From Vibrio sp. YMD68 (lineage in GTDB: Bacteria > Pseudomonadota > Gammaproteobacteria > Enterobacterales > Vibrionaceae): DNA of 64,000 bases. Shown here piece by piece: positions 41,159-48,408 of this stretch. The notes under the pieces were generated by a model. The model ran no database searches, was not told where the DNA came from, and saw only the letters and a list, made by a program, of their open reading frames with translations. The stretch spans positions 1,302,001 through 1,366,000 of the forward strand of contig NZ_CP124614.1 of the NCBI RefSeq assembly GCF_029958905.1, given 5' to 3'. The position numbers and the translations under genes are program-made. How positions within the stretch are numbered: the stretch's first letter is position 1; the number at the start of each line of letters is the position of its first letter.

Positions 41159-41860
41159 TTATAAAATAGAGAGCTTACCTTGCTCGTGTCCGCTAACGCC
41201 ATGGTTCAATTTAGCGGTTTTACCAGCTAAATGACCAGCCAACAACGCATCATCTGCTCCGCCTCTCGCATTCTTGATTGAAGCTTTACGTGTATCACCA
41301 GTTCTTAGATCGGGATGAGCTTGCTTCATGTAAGTTGCAAGTTGCTGTGATTCTTCATCACTAAGCACAAATGCTTTGACCTTGGCTCTTACACTCTCAA
41401 CCCAACCTTCACAGAAAAGATCGGATCGAGATGTTTTAGTGCTTGCCTTAATACGCTTGTTTAGCGTCGAGATAAACGCTTTACGTGCTTTGATAAGTTG
41501 TCGCTCTAACACTTCATAAGCATAGGATGCTACATCGGGTCGCTCGTTGTGCCCTGTGAACGCAACAACGTATCCACCTTTAAACCCGTTCCAGTTGAAA
41601 TGTACACGGCATCCAAAAGCTTCAGCAACCATAGAGCTAAGGCAAGCAAAGTAGTTCGTAGGCTTTTTCGCTTTAAACTTAGATTGAATTTCACCAGTAC
41701 AAACATCACTGAGCTCTGGACTCTCATTCGAAAGACCATACTGCTGCATTAACGTTTGAGCGCGAGACATTGCCGCAGCCGCTTCGTGTTCGTTGGCTGA
41801 TTTTGCCAAGCGCAATAGTTTTTTGATTTTTTCGATATGCTTAAAGTGCTGAATATTCAT
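41159..41860 (-). CDS. DUF2786-domain phage protein
   Basis: Encodes 233 residues. The DUF2786 signature is at the N-terminus: IEKIKKLLRLAKSANEHEAA then AMSRAQTLMQQYGLS. A second conserved region follows (YFACLSSMVAEAFGCRVHFN, VAFTGHNERPDVASYAYEVL), with a C-terminal ARGGADDALLAGHLAG. Such proteins are common in transposable phages; their function is unknown. It is followed at once by a strong terminator. Confidence 0.75.
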   Translation of the reverse strand: MNIQHFKHIEKIKKLLRLAKSANEHEAAAAMSRAQTLMQQYGLSNESPELSDVCTGEIQSKFKAKKPTNYFACLSSMVAEAFGCRVHFNWNGFKGGYVVAFTGHNERPDVASYAYEVLERQLIKARKAFISTLNKRIKASTKTSRSDLFCEGWVESVRAKVKAFVLSDEESQQLATYMKQAHPDLRTGDTRKASIKNARGGADDALLAGHLAGKTAKLNHGVSGHEQGKLSIL

Positions 41861-41978
41861 TTTGAAACACCTTTAAATTGCGTTTAATTATGACTTTCAC
41901 CAAATTCAGGCAAAGCGAAGCCAAAGCAGGTTCGCGTAGAGCGCCGCTTGCCTGTATTTAATTGGTTGGTTATTGGGT

Positions 41979-42200
41979 TTATTTACTCGTTGCGAGTAAC
42001 TGTTTATCTGCCTTGCGGACGATGGTTCTGAGCATAGAGATACGAGTCATATTTCCACATTTCACACTCGGCTTACCTAGACGGTCTAATGCTTTCTGGG
42101 CTAATATTTTTGCCTCTTGAGGATCATGTGCAAGCATGCATTCCAGTGAACCTTTAGCATCATCGACACTAGTCCCAATTAAAGTAGTCACTTTATCCAT
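41979..42200 (-). CDS. Small early phage protein
   Basis: Encodes 73 residues (MDKVTTLIGTSVDDAKGSLE to KADKQLLATSK). It has an AAGGATG ribosome site and lies 10 bp after the DUF3164 gene. It is helical, with no recognised motif. The 118-bp gap that follows it holds no gene that I can see. Confidence 0.5.
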   Translation of the reverse strand: MDKVTTLIGTSVDDAKGSLECMLAHDPQEAKILAQKALDRLGKPSVKCGNMTRISMLRTIVRKADKQLLATSK

Positions 42201-42210
42201 GATGACATCC

Positions 42211-42852
42211 TTACAGCTTGCTGAAGTTTAAGTGAACCTGTTGATATTCGCCTTCATCATCGCGTTCGTAGAAGTTGAAGTACGACTTACTACCAATGAT
42301 GAGCAGTGACTCTTTTGCCGCTTCCTGCGCCTTACGCAATGTTTCGTCTTGGAAGTCTTTGCCTATAAAGCTAATGGTGTTTGCAATAGAGGCATCGTTC
42401 ACAAAGAAGTCTTGAACCGCGATTAACACATCATGCGGCAATTTGTCTTTTTGGCTATTGTAGTAGTCACGCGCCAATTGACGAGCTGCATCATGCTCAG
42501 GACCAAGGGTTTTCAGTTTGGCGGTTTTGTAAGTGATCTTGTACTTACCATCAAAACTAAACATCGCCACGTTATCGCCATTCCCACGGGTATGCAGTTT
42601 CGTACCGTAGCTCTCTAGCATTTCAATTCGAAACTCTTCAAAGGCTTTCACCAGGTTCTCTTTGAAGGCTTGCAGGTGTTTTTGATGCGTTTTTACCTGC
42701 TTAACTAAACTGGTGACGAACGCATCTTTACGCAATTCATGAGCCGGAATATTACACTGTGCAATAAGGTTGCCTTCCGCGTTATACACAAAGCCATCTG
42801 GTGCTACTGGACGAGTTGGCTTTACTTCTGGTTGTTGAGTCGTTTTGTTCAT
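42211..42852 (-). CDS. DUF3164 early protein
   Basis: Encodes 213 residues matching DUF3164, a family found in the early regions of Mu-like phages: RPVAPDGFVYNAEGNLIA, LESYGTKLHTRGNGDNVAMF and FDGKYKITYKTAKLKTLGPE. The function is unknown; it is presumed to act during transposition replication. It has an AGGAGC ribosome site and overlaps the upstream small gene by 4 bp. Confidence 0.78.
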   Translation of the reverse strand: MNKTTQQPEVKPTRPVAPDGFVYNAEGNLIAQCNIPAHELRKDAFVTSLVKQVKTHQKHLQAFKENLVKAFEEFRIEMLESYGTKLHTRGNGDNVAMFSFDGKYKITYKTAKLKTLGPEHDAARQLARDYYNSQKDKLPHDVLIAVQDFFVNDASIANTISFIGKDFQDETLRKAQEAAKESLLIIGSKSYFNFYERDDEGEYQQVHLNFSKL

Positions 42853-43100
42853 TGTGGTGCTCCTGTTTTTACAAAATGGTCAGCTTTAATAAGCTCGTTC
42901 TGTTGTTTTAAAAATTGGTTGACGGCCTGGTAAGCCGTGTCTTTTGCTCCATAAGCGGCGATGGCTGTGTGTGATCCCACTTGTGTCAATGCTTCTGCTC
43001 GATAATCGACAATAGAGAACTCTCCGATACCGTTTTGGTTCTTTGGGTCAAAGCGAACAATCACTTCGAGCTTAATGTCTTGATTGGATTGTTGTTTCAT
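42849..43100 (-). CDS. Small early phage protein
   Basis: Encodes 83 residues from ATG at 43100, preceded by GGGAGGCATA; the stop of the upstream gene overlaps this ATG (TAATG). MKQQSNQDIKLEVIVRFDPK leads into a beta-strand pair, then GSHTAIAAYGAKDTAYQAVN. No family is recognised. Confidence 0.5.
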   Translation of the reverse strand: MKQQSNQDIKLEVIVRFDPKNQNGIGEFSIVDYRAEALTQVGSHTAIAAYGAKDTAYQAVNQFLKQQNELIKADHFVKTGAPQ

Positions 43101-43318
43101 TATGCCTCCCAATAAATAATGCTGTGGTTAAGCTTGACGGCTTGCATGTGTCGCTCGATGCCTTGACAGCTCATGTTGATATCGAATTTAGCCATGTCGG
43201 TATCAACAATTAATAAAGGTCTATCACTCATCACCAATTCACCTTTTCCTTTTGGTTTACGGCTGGCAACTCGACCGCCACGTAACCAAACAAATTCATC
43301 CGTTTCTCTGCGACTCAT
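43100..43318 (-). CDS. Small early phage protein
   Basis: Encodes 72 residues from ATG at 43318, which follows TTGGGAGGCAAT and overlaps the upstream stop as ATGA. A longer in-frame start exists but lacks this support. The sequence MSRRETDEFVWLRGGRVASR is followed by basic residues and DRPLLIVDTDMAKFDINMSC. No family is recognised. Confidence 0.5.
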   Translation of the reverse strand: MSRRETDEFVWLRGGRVASRKPKGKGELVMSDRPLLIVDTDMAKFDINMSCQGIERHMQAVKLNHSIIYWEA

Positions 43319-43719
43319 ATTGCCTCCCAAGGACGTAGAACTTGGTTTAATAACTGGTAAGCAGGAGAGAGTAAAAATTGAAACTCTGCATCCAACTGAG
43401 AGTTGTTGCCTTTGCCTGTTTTGGGTCTGCAATCCTTACAATAACCATGGTGTAAGTGCCATTGCAGGGTCTTTCCTCGGCAAGTAATGCACGGGGCATA
43501 AGGTGAGGTTCCTGTCAGTTGATAGAGGTACGCATTCCCTTCTTGCCCGCAAGCGGTGACTGCGCCATGTGCTTTTAAACGCATCAACAGGTTCTTAATG
43601 GTGGTGAGCGCAAGGCGGTCACGTCCAACTTGTTGTTGCCAAAGAGCCTTACACGTACAGGGCTGGTGCTTAGTCAACAGTGCCATTACGACCTCAGTAG
43701 TGTTGAGTAATAGTGTCAT
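43315..43719 (-). CDS. Small winged-helix/zinc-ribbon-like early protein
   Basis: Encodes 134 residues. The N-terminal half looks like a winged-helix DNA-binding unit (TCKALWQQQVGRDRLALTTI then KNLLMRLKAHGAVTACGQEG). The C-terminal half has two Cys pairs (CITCRGK and YCKDCR) with nearby His residues, a probable zinc knuckle. It directly follows the MuB-like gene. It may regulate early transcription or aid transposition; this is inferred from domain type only. Confidence 0.55.
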   Translation of the reverse strand: MTLLLNTTEVVMALLTKHQPCTCKALWQQQVGRDRLALTTIKNLLMRLKAHGAVTACGQEGNAYLYQLTGTSPYAPCITCRGKTLQWHLHHGYCKDCRPKTGKGNNSQLDAEFQFLLSPAYQLLNQVLRPWEAI

Positions 43720-43721
43720 GG

Positions 43722-44654
43722 CTACACTCCTATGCTTTCTTTCAAGTAGTGGTGAGCCGCAGCCAAGTGTTTCGGTGTCAACGGCTCATGGTTTCGGGAT
43801 GCTGACGAACTGGCTAACATGATCATGTCTGCGAGCGTTCTAAGTTGCCCTGTGGTTTTCGGAACAATGGCGTAAGCCGCTTTAAACAGCTCTTGGTCTT
43901 GAATACCCCAAGCCTGCATATAACTTTTGATGTCACCGTTTGACGTCACTTTGATGCAGGTTGGTCGTATCATTCGGCTCCAAATCGGGTTCATGTTGAC
44001 TTGAGAGCGAGCTGCGCTCATACGAGTACGCACTACATCATTACCAAGAAGGAACACGCCGCACTTCCGCTCAGCTAAGATACGCAAGCCATTCAATACA
44101 TCATCTGAAAGGTATTGCGCTTCATCGATGATGATGAGCCCGTTTGAGCCATCTAACTCTTGTGCTATCGCTTTTTGCATGCGGTAGACCGTCATGTTGG
44201 AGGCTTTGATATTCATGCGCTCACAAAGCTCAGAGAGAATGGCACGTGCTGATTTACACAGGTTTGAAGCGGTCACAATCCAGACGTTATTGTGTTTGCG
44301 TTGATATTCTTCTGCAGTGACTGTTTTGCCAATACCTGAGCCTTCATACACCATCGACCAGCGGCGCATCGTACGAGCCAAGTCCATCAACTTCCAAATG
44401 GTTTCCGACGTTGGCAACATCAAAAACTCAGGCTCTTGAAGTGACGTATCGGCGAACTCTTCAACTTGGGTACACCGTGTATTCAACCAGGTTTCAAGTT
44501 TATGAAGTTGGGTTTCGGTGTCGCCTGTATAAGGTTTGTTATTAAGTAACTTACTTAAAATGCCTTCGCCAATATCAGACTCTTTGGCAATCTTACGATT
44601 ACTGAGGTTTTCACTGACTTTCACGGCAAGGACTTGTTGAATAATATGGTTCAT
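43722..44654 (-). CDS. MuB-like transposition ATPase
   Basis: Encodes 310 residues. An N-terminal helix-turn-helix (SNRKIAKESDIGEGILSKLL) is followed by an AAA+ domain with Walker A YEGSGIGKTVTAE (K110) and Walker B GLIIIDEAQYL (D177, E178). MuB binds target DNA, recruits and stimulates the transposase, and provides target immunity. It overlaps the transposase gene by 4 bp, as in Mu-type early operons. Confidence 0.9.
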   Translation of the reverse strand: MNHIIQQVLAVKVSENLSNRKIAKESDIGEGILSKLLNNKPYTGDTETQLHKLETWLNTRCTQVEEFADTSLQEPEFLMLPTSETIWKLMDLARTMRRWSMVYEGSGIGKTVTAEEYQRKHNNVWIVTASNLCKSARAILSELCERMNIKASNMTVYRMQKAIAQELDGSNGLIIIDEAQYLSDDVLNGLRILAERKCGVFLLGNDVVRTRMSAARSQVNMNPIWSRMIRPTCIKVTSNGDIKSYMQAWGIQDQELFKAAYAIVPKTTGQLRTLADMIMLASSSASRNHEPLTPKHLAAAHHYLKESIGV

Positions 44655-46717
44655 TTTGCTTTCCCGTATTGCTGCATTAATGCGTCTAAATCCATCGTGG
44701 GTTCAAAACCTGCGCCCACCGCTTTCTTCTCGAGCAAGCCTTCAAATTCACTTGGGTTCATTTGATGCTGCTCTGGCGTTCTTGCCAACTCGGGCGTCAT
44801 TTCAGTAATACTCGGTACCATGCCGCCTAATGGCTCTGGCTTTTCATTGCTGCGCGTTAAGTGGGCAAGATCGTCATTCGTTAATCCAAGCATCTGCTCT
44901 TTCAACCAAGCCGCTCGATCAACTTCTTGGGTTTGATGCAGTTCTTGGCGACGTGCATCCCCTAAGTAGTCATAAGCTGCATCAGCAAACAGTGGTACCT
45001 CACCTATGAATTCCCCACGCTCGCTGTAGGCATACACGCAACCTGTTAAGTCGTAAGGATTGAATCGAAGATGAACCTTTTTACCGACATATTCGAATAA
45101 GAGTGGGCTGCGGTAACGGTTCGACAAATGCTTGCTGTAACGCCCTGCGTTTAATTCCACTAAACCGCCATCGTGAACCTTCACACTTTTTCGGGTACGG
45201 TGCAGACACAAGCGCAACTGTGTTGCGGTGGGTTTACGTACTTGGATTTGGGTGTAACTTTGCTCAAACACTTGCTTATAACTATGAATGCCACGTGCCA
45301 TTTCACTGCGACGGCCTTCCTGACTATTCCAATCGGCCACCCACTCAGCAAACAGCTCAACCACTAACTCAACAGGTACTGTGGCTTCACCGTAATTCGC
45401 GGGTTTGCTGGTGGCGGATTCACCTGCGTAGGCTCCGGCAAAAGCGGGATGGCGTTCAAACTGACCGATGCCACCTTTAGAATGGAACAAACGCTCAACA
45501 GGTTTGGCTCGCGCGTTACCTTTACGACCTACGTTGTCATCTTCAACGCGAGTCCAGTTCACTTTTGAACCTAGAGCCGTAATCGCGCCTTCAATCTCAG
45601 CGTTATCAAACTTCTTATGCTCTAACTTGCCTTTGCCTTTGCCTTTGCCTGTCGCTTTAGGGCGTGAGGTTCGGCCTGTCATCGCTTCACTTAACGCTAC
45701 AGCACCTCGGTCAAGGTCGAATACTTCAGGAATGCTGAACGTTGAAACCATATTGAAAAGAGCAATACCTAGCATTTCGGTATTCTCTGTAATATCAATG
45801 GCGTAACCCACAATCATCGAACTATAAACATCCTGGAATACCCAAACGGTAGGACGAACCACCGTGCCATCTTCCATATGACAGCGAATACGAAACTCAT
45901 GACCATCCCCCGATACGCGCTGCATAGCATGCATACCGACTCGTGTGCGACGCTGCGCAGGGACTAATGTTTGCTTGGCGGCAAACAAGCCACCTCGGCA
46001 ATACACTTGAAGCTCATAGGGGATATCGGTATTCACGCGCTCTCGGATTGTGGAAAGGCAAGGCACACTCCAACCTTCACGTTTAGCGGCTTTGCCCATG
46101 CGGTTATAACACTCGGTGATGGTGGGCTGCTCAGGTCGTAAATAATCGGCCTGAAACATAGACCAGGCTTCCGGTGATAAAGGGGCAGTTCGCTTACCGT
46201 GAGAGCCAATTCTATCGAGAAGTGCTGGCAACCAATCTTCCACAGGGATCTTGTTGGTTTGTAATCCTGGGATGTTGTAAAACCAGCTCACAATTTTGGA
46301 ATAGGTTCTTCCAGATTCTTCCGCTACGCGCTTCATTGATTTACGCATGCTGATACCCGACTCAACGTACGCTTTAACTCGCATACACAACTCATAACGC
46401 TGCTTGGTTGACGCTTTCTTGCTATCGGTCGCTTCTTCGTACTCAAGCCATAGCTCATCGGAAGCAGGAGTAACCGCCTGATTAACATGACGACTGCTCT
46501 CAGCTTGCTCTGTCTTTTGTTTTGCGATTTCACGCAATAAGTGCAAACGAGTTTCTTCTGGCAAGCAGTCGATATGATATTCAAATGCTTTTGAGCCTTG
46601 GCGTTTGCGTTTTTGGCCTAGAGAGGACTTAGTCAGACGATCCAGCTTTAAACGAGCATTTTGAGAGGTATTCGGCATGCATGGAGCGCCAACTAAATCT
46701 TTTACTAGCAACCACAT
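44651..46717 (-). CDS. MuA-like DDE transposase
   Basis: Encodes 688 residues. An N-terminal end-binding domain (MWLLVKDLVGAPCMPNTS) is followed by helical DNA-binding domains and a catalytic core. The likely DDE triad is D271 (VSGDGHEF), D336 (VFDLDRGA) and E408 (AKPVERLFH), at spacings close to Mu's D269/D336/E392. A Lys/Gly-rich insertion (about 354-366) separates the second and third residues. The C-terminal MuB-contact region is present. It performs integration and replicative transposition of the whole prophage. Confidence 0.92.
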   Translation of the reverse strand: MWLLVKDLVGAPCMPNTSQNARLKLDRLTKSSLGQKRKRQGSKAFEYHIDCLPEETRLHLLREIAKQKTEQAESSRHVNQAVTPASDELWLEYEEATDSKKASTKQRYELCMRVKAYVESGISMRKSMKRVAEESGRTYSKIVSWFYNIPGLQTNKIPVEDWLPALLDRIGSHGKRTAPLSPEAWSMFQADYLRPEQPTITECYNRMGKAAKREGWSVPCLSTIRERVNTDIPYELQVYCRGGLFAAKQTLVPAQRRTRVGMHAMQRVSGDGHEFRIRCHMEDGTVVRPTVWVFQDVYSSMIVGYAIDITENTEMLGIALFNMVSTFSIPEVFDLDRGAVALSEAMTGRTSRPKATGKGKGKGKLEHKKFDNAEIEGAITALGSKVNWTRVEDDNVGRKGNARAKPVERLFHSKGGIGQFERHPAFAGAYAGESATSKPANYGEATVPVELVVELFAEWVADWNSQEGRRSEMARGIHSYKQVFEQSYTQIQVRKPTATQLRLCLHRTRKSVKVHDGGLVELNAGRYSKHLSNRYRSPLLFEYVGKKVHLRFNPYDLTGCVYAYSERGEFIGEVPLFADAAYDYLGDARRQELHQTQEVDRAAWLKEQMLGLTNDDLAHLTRSNEKPEPLGGMVPSITEMTPELARTPEQHQMNPSEFEGLLEKKAVGAGFEPTMDLDALMQQYGKAK
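45626..45650 (-). repeat. Hexamer tandem repeat inside the transposase gene
   Basis: About four copies of TTTGCC (coding strand GGCAAA) encode Gly-Lys pairs in the loop between catalytic residues. Copy-number change would stay in frame. Confidence 0.7.
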
Positions 46718-46727
46718 ATTTTCTACC

Positions 46728-47006
46728 TCATTTCATCTCTAGTCGTTTTTTCAAATCTCGCTTTCTTTCACGTCTCGCTTCACGTTCAGGCCAAATATCT
46801 CTAACCTCCACACCTAAAGCTTTAGCAATAATTTGTTCAGCTTTTTCATATGGGCCATTGAGGGCATTATTTAGTGTTGTCGGTTTATATCCGTTCAAAA
46901 TGGATAAAGCTCGTAGTGTTAACCCTTTTTTATGAAGAGCAGCAACGATGTCCTCACGAGCCATATCAAATGCATTTTTTTCAAATACAGTGCTTGTTTC
47001 AGGCAT
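46728..47006 (-). CDS. Ner-like DNA-binding protein
   Basis: Encodes 92 residues with a Ner/Nlp-type helix-turn-helix: MAREDIVAALHKKGLTLRAL, SILNGYKPTTLNNALNGPY and QIIAKALGVEVRDIWPER. In Mu, Ner turns down both the early and the repressor promoters once lytic growth starts. It is the first gene of the early operon, divergent from the repressor, and ends 10 bp before the transposase start. Confidence 0.87.
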   Translation of the reverse strand: MPETSTVFEKNAFDMAREDIVAALHKKGLTLRALSILNGYKPTTLNNALNGPYEKAEQIIAKALGVEVRDIWPEREARRERKRDLKKRLEMK

Positions 47007-47255
47007 ATTTGATATCCTATTTAAATCAATTCATGAACTAACCTAATGCGTACAATGCAAGATGTGGTTCATAAAGTAAGTTGGTGACTTAATTCTTGAT
47101 CACAATAAGGTTCATTTCAAGCATTCTTTTCAAAAGAAAGAGAATAAGTGAACCAAATCCTGATAAGTCATTGTTTTTTAAAGATTGAATTCCAAAAGGA
47201 ATGACGAACCAAATAAGGGTCAGTCTCGTTCTTTTTGAAAGATGAGAAAACAACG
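47007..47255. promoter_or_regulatory. Early/lysogeny control region with repeated GGTTC half-sites
   Basis: This divergent region between ner and the repressor should hold the lytic and repressor promoters. GGTTC occurs at 47066-47070 and 47109-47113 on the plus strand, and its complement GAACC at 47150-47154 and 47206-47210, the latter two as GAACCAAAT. The spacing of about 40-56 bp and the pairing of orientations suggest operators for the repressor or Ner. No binding data can be read from sequence. Confidence 0.55.
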
Positions 47256-47912
47256 ATGAAAGAGCGCTTAGAAACGTTGCTAAAAGGAAGAAGTATTCGG
47301 CAAACCGCGGCAGACTGGGGAATAGCCTTTAATACTTTAAGGAACTGGTTAACAAAAGGGACATCGCCTTCATTTGATGTAATTGCTGCGATTGCCAAGT
47401 TAGAAGGAGTTGATCTTAACTGGCTTGCCTATGGAGAAAGTAGCTTGCAAAGCCTTCCTACGGCGTCACCTATGCACAAAGATAGTGTAGAAGTTATTCA
47501 ATATGACTTTAAGGCGAGTGCAGGGGCGGGATGTTTAGTGGTATCAGAGAACCCCGTTGCAAAATTTGAGTTCTCAAGAGAGTGGTTAATTAAGCAAGGC
47601 TTGAACGGTAAGCACCTAACCGTTGTGGAGGTTTATGGTGACTCTATGGAGCCGACCCTATTAGATGAAGATCTAATGTTGGTGGAAGTAATAGAAGATC
47701 CGAAGCAGGCACGTGACGGTGTATGTGTACTTCGCATTGATGATGAAGTGATGGTAAAGCGTGTGCAGTATGACTTTGCTAGCGGCGGATATCGTATCAC
47801 CAGTGATAACACAGCATATGAACCGTTTTTTATTGGCAAGGAGTTTGAAGGTCGTTTCCAGCTTCTAGGCCGAATGGTTAGGGTGTTACAGAGGGCAAAA
47901 AAGCATAACTAA
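47256..47912 (+). CDS. Phage repressor with S24 (LexA/CI-type) self-cleavage domain
   Basis: Encodes 218 residues from ATG at 47256; a TTG seven codons upstream is also possible. An N-terminal helix-turn-helix (SIRQTAADWGIAFNTLRNWL) is followed by a hinge (ASAGAG) and an S24 peptidase-like domain with Ser130 in VYGDSMEPTL and Lys168 in EVMVKRVQY, the expected catalytic dyad. Unlike the Mu c repressor, this type can respond to RecA filaments. It is divergent from ner and should maintain lysogeny. Confidence 0.87.
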   Translation: MKERLETLLKGRSIRQTAADWGIAFNTLRNWLTKGTSPSFDVIAAIAKLEGVDLNWLAYGESSLQSLPTASPMHKDSVEVIQYDFKASAGAGCLVVSENPVAKFEFSREWLIKQGLNGKHLTVVEVYGDSMEPTLLDEDLMLVEVIEDPKQARDGVCVLRIDDEVMVKRVQYDFASGGYRITSDNTAYEPFFIGKEFEGRFQLLGRMVRVLQRAKKHN

Positions 47913-47972
47913 AAGATCATTCTACGGACAATGTTGATCTGTTTTAACTCTTAAGTATGCTCTCTTCATAAA

Positions 47973-48006
47973 AGCCCTAAAATCTTCAATAATTCATTTT
48001 AGGGCT
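47973..48006 (+). terminator. Terminator downstream of the repressor gene
   Basis: A perfect 11-bp stem AGCCCTAAAAT / ATTTTAGGGCT. T-rich sequence lies on both sides, so it could work in both directions. Confidence 0.75.
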
Positions 48007-48093
48007 AGAAGTTATCTTTTTTATGTATTTTCAATACGTTACCACTGTATAACTCACTTTGTATTTTGTATTAACTTTTAATTCTCTCTTTCA

Positions 48094-48098
48094 TATGT
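48094..48098. repeat. Target-site duplication, right copy (TATGT)
   Basis: TATGT immediately follows the phage end TTTCA and matches 12588-12592. Confidence 0.85.
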
Positions 48099-48408
48099 AT
48101 TACCGCAAGAGCTAACCATTTACGAAGTGAGTGAAGTTCACCAAGATTTACTTGAACTGATTGATAAAGATGAATTCATTCAATTGGATGCGTCGGCTGT
48201 CGAGGAGTTAGATACTGCAGGGTTTCAGCTACTGATTTGGTTTACCAAGCAGTCTCATGTCATTGCTCTTAATTCGAACACTCCTAATTCGATCGCCCCC
48301 ATCTGTCCGCTAAGTCAAACGGTCTCGCGCTATATTCAATTACTCAACATCAAACACTTCGAATTAAGCCCAGAATCAGCATTAATAAGCGGTGCTTATG
48401 AGCATTGA
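48094..48408 (+). pseudogene. 3' part of the STAS-domain gene, separated from its start by the prophage
   Basis: The frame reads V-L-P-Q-E-L-T-I-Y-E-V-S-E-V-H and on through QLDASAVEELDTAGFQLLIW, a STAS (anti-anti-sigma-like) domain with Thr in DTAG where the phosphorylatable Ser usually is. With the six codons left at 12573 the intact protein would be about 109 residues. Only an internal GTG at 48127 could start translation now, losing the first beta strand. It overlaps cheA by 11 bp. Such STAS proteins in chemosensory operons are often partner-switch outputs. Confidence 0.85.

Larger units (their letters stand above)
12593..48093. mobile_element. Complete Mu-like transposable prophage
   Basis: The element is 35,501 bp long. 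It is bounded by 5'-TGACAGCGCC at 12593 and ...TCTTTCA-3' at 48093 (TG...CA ends) with a TATGT duplication. It encodes a repressor, Ner, MuA-like and MuB-like proteins, DUF3164, DUF2786 and GemA early proteins, Mu-type terminase, DUF935 portal, MuF, a protease/scaffold pair, an E-type capsid, and a P2/Mu-type contractile tail and lysis genes. The repressor end (phage left end) is at 48093. No structural gene is visibly broken, so it may be active. The virion genes are spread over both strands, unlike Mu itself. Confidence 0.93.
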
